A stretch of DNA of 64,000 bases from Prorocentrum cordatum (GCA_963575745.1 CAUYUJ010005725.1:352069-416068), one strand, 5' to 3'. Shown: positions 42,890 through 52,618, numbered from the stretch's first letter. The notes: generated by a model not told the origin, from the letters alone. Made by a program: numbers and translations.

Positions 42890-43679
42890 CATTCATCCAG
42901 ACCCCGCACTCTTCTTTCACCACGCGATGCACCCGCGCTGATCCAGCATGCGCCAAATGAAACCGTATCAAAGTTTGCCATAAGGGCCACGCACGCGCGC
43001 GCCGTCACGCGCGCGTCACAAAATCCGTCCAACACCATTGGCCTTCGACGCATATTTAAAAAAGAGCTCTTCAAGAACAGACGGAAAAACAGATGCTTGC
43101 CAAGCCGTCAAACTTTCTTGAAAGGCTGCGCGCGCAATTCCTCACCATCACTGTCATCAGCTCCATCGCATCACTGCTAACAGCTTCATCTACAACCGTC
43201 GCCAATGCCGTCATCATGAGACAGACACCTTCACCACCGAGACATGGGCATAATGATCGTTACCGTCGTCACCAGCATCGGCGCCGTCATTGGCCTTGCT
43301 GTCGTTATCGTCATCATCGCCACCACCATCGTTGCTATCATCATCGTTGCCGCCGTTGCCATCGTCATCTTGACACAACACCCGCCCGATTTACCGACCC
43401 GGACTGAAGTGCTCGCGCCCCAGTGCGGCCTCTGAGAAACGCTGGGAGATTCGCATCGGCAGGCGGCAGTGCGGCCGCACCAGCTGAGCAAAATTGCTGG
43501 CTGCTCTGCACGCGAGCTCGCGCGCGCCAGTGCGGCCGCGGAGATGCGCCAGCCAGTGCCAAGCACATGCGCAATCGTGGCAGCGTGGATTTTGCAAAAC
43601 AAGTTGCGGGTGGGATGGTGGAATAGTTGCGCGAGCAGTGCGGTTGACAATTCATGCGCTACAGAACTTCCACAGTGCT
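42890..43679. other. Gene-free stretch with (ATC)n-like tract
   Basis: 43240-43380 is rich in CATCGTCATCATCGCC steps. No credible exon was found. Confidence 0.5.
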
Positions 43680-43942
43680 TACACCACATAGGTTACACCA
43701 CGTAGATTTCCCCACGTAGCTGACGCCACATAGCTTGCATCGCGTAGCCTACACCACAGTGCGTACACCACAGAACTAGCACAGCGTATGCTGCACCACG
43801 CAAGTTGCACCACAAATCGTGCACTACATAGCTTGCACCACATAGCTTGCACAGCCTAGCTTGCATCACATGGCTTGCACCACGTAGGTTGCGCCACATA
43901 GCTTGCACCGCATGGCACACGCTACATAGCTGACACCAGCTA
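43680..43942 (+). repeat. 15-16-bp GCACCACATAGCTTGC repeat
   Basis: About 17 diverged units are tandemly arranged. The complementary frame gives a Cys/Trp/Met repeat peptide that I treat as an artefact. Confidence 0.85.
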
Positions 43943-44089
43943 GATTGCGGAATGGCTGACACCCCGATCAGCCTACAACATCATGTCTCGCACATCTACT
44001 GGGCAAAAACGTAATGGTCGGGGCCCACGCTGGCAAACATTGGTTTCCAGCTTGTTGAAAGATTTGCGGGTGCTCGTGTTTTCGAGCTT

Positions 44090-44335
44090 CAGGGCGGCCG
44101 TGGCGGCCCACGAAGCCCCCAACGCTGCCGAAAGAGGCCCCACGACCCCCAAGATGCCCCCAAAGCGGCACTCAACAAGCCGCCAAGGCCCCAAGAGTCT
44201 CCACGAAGCCCCCGTTCGGCCCCCGAGAGGCCTCCGAGAGGCCCCCGACACGCATCCCGAGAGGCTTCCGCGACGCCAATGGCCCACGACCCAGGCACGG
44301 GGGCGGGATGGACCGAAGGCCGTTAGATGAATGAC
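44090..44335 (+). repeat. CCAAGA satellite, block 6 (short)
   Basis: A diverged array (GCCCCCAAGATGCCCCC, CCCCGAGAGGCCTCCGAG) ends in CCCAGGCACGGGGGCGGG as in block 5. Confidence 0.75.
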
Positions 44336-44339
44336 AACG

Positions 44340-45605
44340 AGGCGCCCTGCTGCTCAGCTACTCGGAGGAGCGAAGTGGCATGGGAAACCATTGCTGCGAT
44401 CAATGTGTCAACAAACGGAGGATTGAGCTGGAAGCTCCCAGATTTGGGCCGGAATGCAAAGAAAGAGCCAAGTGACCCGAAAGCTTCATCTGTATCGGGG
44501 AAGGCACTGCAGAAGCTGGTGTACCTGCAGTTCAGAGGCGAAGCGAAGCCTTCGAAGCGAACATCAAAGCGCTCCTGCAGCCCCGTGAACACCTCGTGCC
44601 CGATGGCTGCCTGCGTCCCGCCTCCAAGAAGGGCTTTGCCCGCCGACGTGCCCTCCGCACGCTGGGGCGTGCTAGAATGCCTGCTGGCCCTCTGGCAGGG
44701 TCTCTGCAATTCTGCGAGGGCGCCCCACGCAGTCGGCCCTGTGACGGCCCCAGGCTCGCCCGAAGAATGCTGCAGCATGCGCAGGGGCAAACCAAAGACC
44801 CCCCCACCCACCCTCCCAAGACGCCAAAGCCATCTGTGATACGAGGCGCGGGGATTTGTACATAACCACCGCCTGGGGGAACGATCTTCGGGGGCTTCGG
44901 CAGGCTGTGGATGTATGTGCCCCCATCCCGCAGGCCCGAATATCCATACTCACCGCCTGCCGAGGACCCGGATGATCGATCCCCCTGGCGGCGGCTATGA
45001 ATGACCGCCGCCTCGGACCTGCAGACCTCAAGGTGCCCCAAAGATGCCACAAGAGGCTCCAAGGAAGCTCCCAAGTGGACGCCAGCCGAGGAGCCCTCTC
45101 AGCACTGGGGGGCCGAATGCATCAGGGCATTTGCAATGTGTCACTGCGGTTTGCATATCAAGCTTTCTGGTCTCAGATGGCCGCAATGAGGCTTCGGACA
45201 TGGCCAGTACGACCGCCGAGGGCACAAGAAGCCCCAAAGACAAGCCAACACGGCCCCGAGAGAAACACCACACGGCCCAAGAGCCTTCCAACATGACCCA
45301 GGACCGCACCGCGAGGCCACCAAGATGGCGCCAAAACGCGACTAGACGGCGAAAAGATGGCTCTACCAACCCTCTGCGGGAGAGCTTGGTAGCACCATCC
45401 TGCCGAAGGCAACACCGAGACTGCCACCTCGGCCCCGAGATGCTCTGCAGAAGCTCCCAAAGCGCACCCCCCCTCCCCGGGGAAGCCTTCAAGAGGTCCC
45501 AAAGACGCCTCAAACAAGTCTCTGCCATTGTCCCAAGAGGCAGCACAAACACCATACAACGTGACGGCCAGGCCACGATTGAGCAGCGTGGCTCTGCTTG
45601 CCACA
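44340..45605. repeat. Degenerate CCAAGA-like sequence and unassigned DNA
   Basis: 45030-45530 retains scattered CCAAGA and CAAGAGG words. 44340-45000 has no recognised feature. Confidence 0.4.
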
Positions 45606-45610
45606 CGACC

Positions 45611-46633
45611 TCAGCATGGTGTGGGTAAGCATGCTCGGGAGAGCTCGACAGAAACAGCCCGCATGCATGCCGCTGCGCTGCTGGCACGGAGGCGGTGCTT
45701 GCCGCAGGCGACACGATAACGCAACAGCATGCAGAATAACGCGTTGCAGAATGCCTCCTCATCGACGTTAGAATTCGCCCGCTCGTAGAGGCCACGCAGT
45801 TTGTCGTAGTGTGTGCGGTTCAGTCTTAGCACTGTGACTCCATGACACACCTGCAGAACACGGCCTCCACTGTCGACGGCTGCGGTCACAAGCGCAACAC
45901 CTTCGCCTGCGGATACCACCGCGCGCAACACCGACTGCACTTCATCTATTGCTACTGCTGTTGCTGCTCGCATCTCTCTTGCCACAGCAGCTGCAGACCC
46001 CCCCTTCAGTCCTTTCCCACACAAGTCGTCTATGAGCATTTTCTCCAATTGGTCGAAGTCGTCGGGCGCCAACGATGGCAATAATGGCTCTTCTGGCGCC
46101 AGTCGGCCGTCTGAGATTGCCTTGATGCCTGCCTGGTGTAGCCATTGGAAATGCCATTTCTCGAACGAACTGGTTAGGCTTTGGTCCACGAAGCCGTGCT
46201 TCTGACAAATAGTTGCGAATGCACTTCGGAGGCGTTCTAAAGCACTTGCTCGAGCGGTCTCTTCAGAAAGAGACGGTGAAGGCAGGCGAACTTCGCCACC
46301 TACTCGTCCACGTTTTGACCCACGCACGGGAAATCCAGCATCGATACTGTGGCCTGGTGAGCTCACGTTGGCATCCAATCGCCTCGATGCTGGTCGCATT
46401 CTTCGCGACTTCGCGGCGCCAGCGGCACCAGAGCTGCCAACACTCAATGGCACCGCTGGGGCAGCAACCATGCGACGGCCCCTCCTCTGCTTGGCGGGTG
46501 ATTGCTGTGCAGATGCCGCAGGGCCGAGGCGGATGGAACTTCGCTTTTTCTTAGCGCGGCCCACTGCTGCCTCAGCTTGTTTGGTGGCTTGATGGTGTGG
46601 GGAAATCCGTAAGCCACTACATTTCTTCGTCAT
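45611..46633 (-). CDS. Intronless helical protein, 340 residues, likely retrogene
   Basis: The frame extends upstream to 46798, but that part translates an FB2 element. I start at the ATG at 46633, 37 nt after a possible DinoSL relic. Residues 1-60 are basic, with RAKKKRSSIR and PAKQRRGRR, possible nuclear signals. Residues 120-235 are helical and acidic (SFEKWHFQWLHQAGIKA, DDFDQLEKMLIDDLCGKG). Residues 270-306 hold NRTHYDKLRGLYERANS and FCNALFCMLLRY. A similar HY.KL..LY....F...LFC.L.RY pattern is familiar from uncharacterised dinoflagellate proteins (memory only). The last ~30 codons overlap a sequence also found at 40920-40952, so the native C-terminus may be lost. Function is unknown. Confidence 0.6.
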   Translation of the reverse strand: MTKKCSGLRISPHHQATKQAEAAVGRAKKKRSSIRLGPAASAQQSPAKQRRGRRMVAAPAVPLSVGSSGAAGAAKSRRMRPASRRLDANVSSPGHSIDAGFPVRGSKRGRVGGEVRLPSPSLSEETARASALERLRSAFATICQKHGFVDQSLTSSFEKWHFQWLHQAGIKAISDGRLAPEEPLLPSLAPDDFDQLEKMLIDDLCGKGLKGGSAAAVAREMRAATAVAIDEVQSVLRAVVSAGEGVALVTAAVDSGGRVLQVCHGVTVLRLNRTHYDKLRGLYERANSNVDEEAFCNALFCMLLRYRVACGKHRLRASSAAACMRAVSVELSRACLPTPC

Positions 46634-46670
46634 GTGTCGCAAGCGCAGCCCACAGGGGCAACGACGCTCG

Positions 46671-46692
46671 AGCCTGAATGGGTACAGCAGTG
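46671..46692 (-). other. Possible decayed DinoSL relic
   Basis: On the minus strand this 22-mer matches the leader at 16 of 22 positions, with CCATT and GGCTC kept. Its distance to the ATG (37 nt) is nearly that of the clear relic at 7560-7581 (39 nt). Alone the match would be weak. Position and an intronless gene make it plausible. Confidence 0.45.
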
Positions 46693-46750
46693 ATTGGTGC
46701 GCTGGCGTGCTAGTTGCCAGGGCGCTGGCACGAAGACACGCTGAGAAAAC

Positions 46751-46965
46751 GGTCAAGAACTGTTGCTTAGCGTGTCGCGGCGGCGGCCCTGGCGACACGC
46801 TGTGCCCTGCGAGCGGATAGCGTGTCGCTCCGCTCTGCGGGGCGGGAGACTCGGGACGGCTCGGGATGTGAACGCCCGGGGCCGGGAAGTGGAGAGCGTG
46901 TTGCGCGCTGAAGCGCGGTGGGCCAGGACTGCCAGCGCGACACGCTATCCAGAAGTTCCCGATCG
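46751..46965. mobile_element. FB2 TIR element, copy 2
   Basis: It starts GGTCAAGAACTGTTGCTTAG, ends CGACACGCTATCCAGAAG then TTCCCGATC, and keeps the interior GCGGATAGCGTGTCGCTCCG. It lies just upstream of the 45611-46633 gene. Confidence 0.8.
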
Positions 46966-47089
46966 TAGGCTGTGGCTGGTCCCCTCACCCCCTCATCAAC
47001 CTCGAACTGCTCCTGCTCCTACTCCCGTTCCCTCTTCCAACCCCACGCCCACTGCTCACTTCATCCCCCGCTGCATATGATGACTCTCT

Positions 47090-47640
47090 TTGTTCCCCTC
47101 ACCCGCTTCCTCCCCCTCCCCCCCCCTCCACCTGATCCTCTTCATCATCCGCCTCCACCTGCTGCTGCTCCCTCCTCATTATTCTCCTCGTTCTTCCTCC
47201 TCCCCCCTCTCCGACTCGTCCTCCTCCCTGTCCGTAGACCTGCTCTCCTTCACCCCCCCCCCTCCCCCCCCTCGAACCTGCTACCTCCCGCTTCCCACGC
47301 TCCCTCTGGACTCCCCTCCTCCACATGTTCCTTACTATCGTCCTATTCCTCCCCCTCCTCCTCCTCCTCCTCCTCCTCCTCCTCCTCCTCCTCCTCCTCC
47401 TCCTCCTCCCCCTCCTCCTCCTCCTCCTCCTCCTCCTCTCCTCCTCCTCCCTCCTCCTCCTCCTCCTCCGCCTCCTCCTCCTCCTCCTCCTCCTCCTCCT
47501 CCTCCTCCTCCTCCTCCTCCTCCTCCTCCTCCTCCTCCTCCTCCTCCTCCTCCTCCTCCTCCCCTCCTCCCCTCCTCCTCCTCCTCCTCCTCCTCCTCCT
47601 CCTCCTCCTCCTCCTCCTCCTCCTCCTCCACGTTCATCCG
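47090..47640 (+). repeat. (CCT)n microsatellite, longest in the window
   Basis: CCCTCC-rich sequence passes into CTC units at 47350-47628, about 280 bp with few interruptions. On the minus strand it is polypurine, so it is not a splice-type pyrimidine tract for minus-strand genes. Confidence 0.95.
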
Positions 47641-47772
47641 CCCTCCCACGAGGAACCCACCTCCAACCATCGAAATATGAAGCACAGAGCACATCAACGT
47701 CACGCTAAAGTGGAGCATTTCGCGATCCCCCTTGAGGGGCCTCGCCAGGGCCTCTGGCCTCTGAGAAGGCTG

Positions 47773-47900
47773 GAGGAGGAGGAGGAGGAGGAGGAGGAGG
47801 GAGAAGCAAGCAGAGGATGAGGAGGAGGAGGAGGAAGAGGAGGAGGATGAGGAGGGGGAGGAGGAAGAGGCGGAGGAGGAGGAGGGATGAGGAGGGATGA
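47773..47900 (+). repeat. (GGA)n microsatellite
   Basis: Two GGA runs are separated by GAAGCAAGCAGAGGATG. Confidence 0.9.
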
Positions 47901-48174
47901 GGAGGGATAACGAGGAAGGCCGACAGATGGAGGAGCATCAAGGATCCAGGAGGAAAGGCAGATGAAGGAGAGATGTTGGAGGACATGTAAGGAAGCGGGG
48001 AGAGAGAGGAGAGCGGTAAGGGAGCAGGAAGCAGGAAACCATAGAGGAGGGATAAGGAAAAGGAGGCAGCAGAGAGGAGGACAGGAAAAGGAAGGAGGGA
48101 GGCAGAAGGGAGCCAGGAAGGATGCGCTCGAGGGAGCCAGGGAGGAAGGGTGGGGGAGGGGAAGCGTAGGGCAC

Positions 48175-48372
48175 GGTCGGGAACCTTTGCTCAGCGTGCC
48201 GCAAGGTCGGCCCCGGCAGCACGCTGTGCACTGCGAGCGGATGGCGTGTTGCTCTGCCCCCCCGAGGGAGGGAGGCCGGGAAACGATCAGGGCGTTGCGT
48301 TGACGTTCGGGCACTGGGACGTGGATAGCGTGTCGCACCGAGGCGCGGTGTGCCACCCAAAAGTTCTTGACA
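48175..48372. mobile_element. FB2 TIR element, copy 3 (right end damaged)
   Basis: It starts GGTCGGGAACCTTTGCTCAG. The interior GCGAGCGGATGGCGTG is kept. The right end is reduced to AAAAGTTCTTGACAGTAC and lacks the ACACGCTATCC part. Confidence 0.7.
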
Positions 48373-48374
48373 GT

Positions 48375-49180
48375 ACAGTGGTTGGGGCCTTCTGGACCAT
48401 CAGGACGATTGGGGAGTTCATGTGGGACGAGGGAGGGGACAGAAAGACAGCAGGAAGGAGAGAGACGATAGGGGCGGGAAGCGTGGGAGGGAGGAGAGTG
48501 GAGTGGGGAGGGGGGGGGAACAGGACGGGGGGGAGGAGAGAGGGAGCAAATCGAGGGAGCAGGGAGGAAGCCGGAAGAAAGACGGACGACGATGTACTCA
48601 ACTTCGTGGCTGACAGCGACCCACTCCGATGATGTGCCCCTGAGGAACCCGGCTCGCTGAGGAATCTCGCGGCTCCAGGAACGCAGACGAGAAAGGGCAG
48701 AGGATTTTCGTAAGAGCGAGAAGGAGTAAGACAATGAGAGGAAGACCGAGAAACACGTAGTGGGAGAGAGGATGGAGACGGGAGGAAGGAGCTCGAATGG
48801 GTGAACGTGGAAAGAGGAGGACTAGGTGCAAACGAAGGACACGGGATGGAAGTAGCGATTGGAATGTTCCCAGACGGGCCTCCACGATGAGACGGGAGGA
48901 GGGGGGAGAGATTAATGAGACGACTGAAAGGAAAAGGGAGGGGCAGAAAGAGAAGAGGCAGGAATGTGGCAGGGGGGGGAGCATGGACGAGGAAGGAGGA
49001 GTGATGACCGAAACCGACGGACACAGGCAGCCTGGAGGGGCGCAACGACGCGGCAACAGCGCAAGAGGTGACCGGAGCGAACCAACCGAACGCAACCGAC
49101 TGCGACGCAGCCGATCCCGTCGAGCCGCGGACACCCTCGAGGACCCCTTCCCACGCGCCGACCCGCGCGCGCCGAGCCCA
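48375..49180 (+). repeat. Purine-rich GGGAGGAAG tract and unassigned DNA
   Basis: 48420-49000 is dominated by GGGAGGA and GAAAGA steps. On the minus strand this pyrimidine-rich DNA lies inside the proposed intron 3. No gene is seen. Confidence 0.6.
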
Positions 49181-49184
49181 GCAC

Positions 49185-49310
49185 GGTCTCCACCTTGAAT
49201 GTGCCTGGGCACTTGAGGTTGGCGGCGCACGAGATGGCGCCGCAGGGGTCCTTGATCTCGGGCGACGACGCGTTCACGGACGTCTGCACGAGCATGGACG
49301 TCTTCAGGTC
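49185..49310 (-). CDS. Secreted Cys-rich protein, exon 3 (model)
   Basis: The minus strand reads CCGAGAG|GACCTG (AG|G acceptor), then 42 phase-0 codons to GAGACC|GTGCTG (GT donor). TTCAAG|GTGGAG three codons earlier is an alternative donor. The peptide reads DLKTSMLVQTSVNASSPEIK and then DPCGAISCAANLKCPGTF, with three Cys. Joined in phase to exon 4 at 34670 it gives a continuous module in which CP..F is followed ~8 residues later by GHCCPYC. An acceptor TTGCAG|CTT 24 nt upstream would give a different phase. Confidence 0.6.
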
Positions 49311-49847
49311 CTCTCGGAGCGCGCAAGCTGCAACACCAGATCGCCCTCACCTCGCGCGTGCGCCGCCGCGCGAAGCGCGCGGCGTGACTCACTGCCTGCG
49401 CGCCTTCGCGCGGCCGCCGCTGGAGAGCCACAACTCTCTGGCCCAGGCCGCCACGCGCTGAGCGCCCGATGGCGACCTGGATGCACACCTGCAGCCTGGA
49501 GGCGGCTTGGCGGCCTGAGCTGGAGGGACCTCGAGTAAAAGGAAGGGGGGTAAGATCAAATCCAAGCAAGATCTGTCCCAGGACCCCTCCCGGGGTCTCC
49601 CCGGTGCAGTTCTTCATCCCAGCTTTTCAATGCCCTGGAGTCCGAAAACAGCGCCCAGAGGGCAACAAAAAGGCAAACAAACAAAAAAACAATCTCGAAC
49701 CCAAGAACCTCAAGCCTGCCGACCCCCTTCCTGCTCCCTGGGCCAGAACCAGTGGGCCACCTGGGACCCCAAGCCGACTCCAACCTGCAGCGATCCTGGC
49801 CGGGCCCATCGTGGGCGCAGGATCGGTGCTGCGGGCGAGATTTATAT

Positions 49848-49917
49848 CCATCCCCACTGCGTCTTGGACCGTCTGAGAAGCGGCACCAAAAGGCCGAGGC
49901 GCAGTGGATTGGAAAAC
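49848..49917. repeat. Short inverted repeat, second copy of 18748-18823
   Basis: ATCCATCCCCACTGCGTCTTGG and AAGGCCGAGGCGCAGTGGAT match the copy at 18748-18823 in order and spacing. Confidence 0.65.
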
Positions 49918-49984
49918 AAATCTAGCCCCTAGCAACCAAGTTCATATCCACTGCACCTCGGGTGTCTGGAAAAGGGAACCCGAA

Positions 49985-50170
49985 ACGGAAGTCTGGGGCG
50001 GTCTCACCACCCTGGCGCCGCAGCGCCCCAAGGTTGAGGTGTTCAGACCGCCCCGAACTGGTCGGGGGGCCTGTTGAGGCCAGCCGGGGCTACCTGGGGG
50101 GGCTTATGAGGCCAGCTGGGACTACCTTGGGGGCCTGTCTGTGCGCAACCCGAAGCCTTACCAAGACACA
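49985..50170. mobile_element. FB4 foldback element, copy 2
   Basis: GGGGCGGTCTCACCACC pairs with GAGGTGTTCAGACCGCCCC. On one side follow GAGGCCAGCCGGGGCTACC and GAGGCCAGCTGGGACTACC. The outer end GCGCAACCCGAAGCC is shared with 28345-28360 in opposite orientation. Confidence 0.7.
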
Positions 50171-50566
50171 TCCACCGATCTGGAGGCGTGCTCCCGATGA
50201 CACTGGGGCCCTGGGCAGCTCTGGACGTGCTCGAGGGCGCGCCCACAGATTCGTGATGTAATGAATGCAGCGCACGCCCATATGGTCGGAAGTAGTCGGC
50301 ATAAACATGAAGTAGGAAGACGCTGAAAATATATTGAAATCTGGGAGCACCGAAAGACATACAACGACTGATGGGCAGGGGTGTGCGGTAAGGATGCAAG
50401 AACCTTGGGCGCACAAGTTGAGTCCTTCTGAGCGAAGCTTGCCAGCGACAGCAGCTAATGTTTGACCGAATGCACGGATGAAGCGGTGACCTTGGACAAC
50501 CGCACGTCGTTATGATCCGGGCTTGGCTGCAGATCGCCAGAGTGGAGGTCGGCGCCCCCTCCCGAT
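50171..50566. other. Unassigned sequence
   Basis: In the split-gene model this is the start of intron 2. No repeat or exon was recognised. Confidence 0.35.
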
Positions 50567-50567
50567 C

Positions 50568-50714
50568 CTTGTCGAGCGCCACCACCCACTTCCCGAAAGA
50601 CAGGGCGCTCATGTCGTGCCGACCCTTGAGCTGGGCCTCCGCCACCTCGTCGTCGCGCTCCTGGCTCACGAAGCTGTCGTGGATCTGCAGGTTCTGGGCG
50701 GCCTCCGCCCTGAC
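50568..50714 (-). CDS. Secreted Cys-rich protein, exon 2 (model)
   Basis: A good acceptor, CTTTCCTTTGCTCCCAG|GTC on the minus strand, opens 49 phase-0 codons: VRAEAAQNLQIHDSFVSQER, then DDEVAEAQLKGRHDM and SALSFGKWVVALDK. It ends GACAAG|GATCGG, a GA donor, which dinoflagellates are known to use. This joins exon 3 in phase as ...VVALDK-DLKTSM... A later GT donor, CCAAG|GTCACC near 50489, would add ~26 less protein-like codons and change the phase. The segment is predicted helical and may be a pro-region or linker before the Cys-rich modules. Confidence 0.6.
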
Positions 50715-50740
50715 CTGGGAGCAAAGGAAAGCGACACGAC

Positions 50741-50825
50741 CACCACCACCACCACCACCACCACCACCACCACCACCACCACCACCACCACCACCACCAC
50801 CACCACCACCACCACCACCACCACC
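50741..50825 (+). repeat. (ACC)n microsatellite
   Basis: About 28 uninterrupted CCA units lie just upstream (minus-strand sense) of the exon 2 acceptor. Confidence 0.95.
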
Positions 50826-51104
50826 GCGAGGCGTCCAGGGAGGGCCCTCCTCGTGGTGCTAGCCTCCTTGCCTGAGCGGTATCCCGTCCGAGGCATCTCC
50901 AACCTCCAGCACGGGGATGATTAGCATTCGAGAGATCCCTAACCCTTTGGGAGCGGGCCTATAGCACATTAGGGACAGGGGTGTGTATCAAACCAGACCA
51001 ACCATATTCGCTATCCCTACTGCACAGACGGGGACCTACGTTAGGCAGCGACTTCGTTGTGCTATTAGGGAGAAGGGCTTTGGAGGCAGCAAAATATCCA
51101 CTCT

Positions 51105-51240
51105 GACAATAAGCAATCCGACAAGCGAAGTCATCTTGCAAACGCACCCAAGGAACGAATGTAACAGGGAAGGGCTGGTCAGCAAACGCCCAGGGCCGTT
51201 TAGTAAACGCCACCTATCGCGGTAGGAGTGGCTCTCCCTT
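51105..51240 (-). repeat. Dispersed repeat, partner at 54945-55070
   Basis: TCCGACAAGCGAAG, GCAAACGCACCC, GGAACGAA, GGCCGTTTAGTAAACGCCA-like words occur in the same order at both sites. The element is ~130 bp. No inverted ends were recognised. Confidence 0.65.
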
Positions 51241-51540
51241 CCTAGATTTTTCTTCTCGATGAGGGGAGGCCTCGTGGACCTCCTCGGCTCGACGAGGGCA
51301 TCCAAGCGTCTGGCGCAGAGTGCGACCTCGTCGGAGGCGCCCGGGAGGCGATCCGCGGCCGCACGGCCGGACTCCCGCGCCGAGGCGGCCAGAACCCGTC
51401 CGCGCGTGCGAGGGAACGCACGAGTCGACGACTCGATGCAAAAGTGGCGTGTTGTGGTCAGAGGGAGCCAGGACGAGGATAACCTCGGGTGGGCGGCGGC
51501 TTGAGGGAGCCAGCACGCTCCTGAATCGCTCGGGCGGGCC

Positions 51541-51589
51541 GCGGCTTGAGCCCAAATGGCTTGAGCCAAAATGTCTTGAGCCAAAACCG
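51541..51589 (-). other. Three tandem truncated DinoSL relics
   Basis: The minus strand reads, in order, a TTTTGGCTCAAG copy, ACATTTTGGCTCAAG, and CCATTTGGGCTCAAG. Each is 14-15 nt and directly joined to the next. Such chains arise when a retroposed copy is re-trans-spliced into its own relic leader and retroposed again. The sequence downstream on the minus strand (51540-51240) would be the retroposed transcript. It contains a frame with ESGRAAADRLPGASDEVALC but no recognised domain. Confidence 0.8.
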
Positions 51590-51599
51590 CCACGGTGCC

Positions 51600-51780
51600 C
51601 CCCTTCTCCTCCTCCTTCTCCTCCTCCTCCTCCTCTTCCTCCTCCTCCTCCTCCTCCTCCTCCTCCTCCTCCTCCTGCTCCTGCTCCTCCTCCTCCGCCT
51701 CTCCTCCTCCTCCTCCTCCTCCTCCTCCTCCTCCTCCTCCTCCTCCTCCTCCTCCTCCTCCTCCTCCTCCTCCTCCTCCC
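51600..51780 (+). repeat. (CCT)n microsatellite
   Basis: TCCTCC units with TGCTCC and CCGCC interruptions. Confidence 0.95.
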
Positions 51781-51879
51781 CCGCCGTGGGTCGTCTCGAG
51801 CTTTGCGCGTGGGCGCGCCGAGACGACGGGCGCACAGTGCGGGGCCGCGGACCTCTGGTCTCGGATATGAGATCGGGTG

Positions 51880-52480
51880 GACGACCTTGGTGGTGGGGTG
51901 GAGGTGCCCCAGGTTAAAGGCCATGCTCGCCGCAGCCAGGACGGCGACGTCGAGCAAGGCATGGTCAAGCGCTGGGGCAATCACTATGCTGACCGTGGCG
52001 CTCGGGAGGGCGCTTCCCTCCACCCTGTCGACGAGGCGGCGACGGAGCGCGTGAAGCGCACCTTCCGCCCCGGAACATTCGTGGCCGGAGCCAGCAGGAT
52101 GCACCGCGGCACGGACTCCTGCGGCGTGCGCAGCAGCGAGGTCGCGTCCCCGAGCTGACGGCGGACACGGCGCCGCCCGACGGCTCCCACGAGCCCGTGC
52201 CGTGCGGCAAGGGCTTCCGATGCGCTCGCTGCTACCGCGTCGCGAGAACGCGCGACGCCTTCTCCCCCGCGGTGTGTGCCCCAGGAAGAGGCCATCGCGT
52301 GTGGAGCGTGGGCTCCTTCCTTTTCTGCGCGAGGTGCGGGGCGCACCCGAGCGCGAACGCCCAGCTCCTCGCGCGGCTCGAGGCTGTCCCCCCCCCACAG
52401 CCGCGGCCCCGCTTGGGGCGCCTGTGGGCTGTGCAGCACCCGCGCACTGGCCCGTCGCTGCTGCGCTCGGCCAGCGGCAC
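51880..52480 (+). mobile_element. LINE 3' end: RNase H tail plus zinc ribbon (frameshifted)
   Basis: One plus-strand frame (51880-52080) reads VPQVKGHARRSQDGDVEQG and KRWGNHYADRGAREGASLHP. This matches the end of a LINE RNase H domain (K-G-H-A, then G-N-x2-A-D). After a frameshift the next frame (about 52160-52480) reads PCGKGFRCARCYRVARTRDA and GHRVWSVGSFLFCARCGAHP. Two C-x2-C pairs form a zinc ribbon of the kind that ends dinoflagellate LINEs, then LWAVQHPRTGPSL. The upstream RNase H and reverse transcriptase are replaced by a CCT tract. It is a 5'-truncated dead copy. Confidence 0.6.
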
Positions 52481-52567
52481 GCCTTGTCGGGCACCCTTTC
52501 CCTTGTCGGGCACGCGCCCGAGTCGCCTAGCCGTGCCTGCAAGCTGGTCGCCGCGCCTGTTAAAAAA

Positions 52568-52603
52568 CTCCTCCTCCTCCTCCTCCTCCTCCTCCTTCTT
52601 CTT
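52568..52603 (+). repeat. (CCT)n microsatellite
   Basis: A short CTCCTC run directly beyond the LINE end, where its tail repeat might be. Confidence 0.85.
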
Positions 52604-52618
52604 CCCATCTAAAACGAG

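Larger units (their letters stand above)
34671..49184 (-). other. Proposed ~14.5-kb intron 3 of the split gene
   Basis: If exons 3 and 4 belong to one gene, everything between them is intron, from ACC|GTGCTG at 49185/49184 to CTAAG|TTG at 34671/34670. It contains an independent same-strand gene (45611-46633), inverted and direct CCAAGA satellite, a long CCT tract and two FB2 elements. The alternative is two paralogous genes, each incomplete here. Confidence 0.45.

Noticed and set aside
43680-43942. CRISPR-like array
   Set aside because: The 15-16-bp units are contiguous and degenerate, with no spacers, in a eukaryotic sequence.
45611-46798. Start of the 45.6-kb gene at 46798
   Set aside because: The first ~55 codons translate the FB2 element and pass through the possible leader relic, so the ATG at 46633 is preferred.
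47090-47700. Poly-Ser, poly-Pro, poly-Leu and poly-Gly/Arg frames
   Set aside because: They are translations of the CCT microsatellite only.
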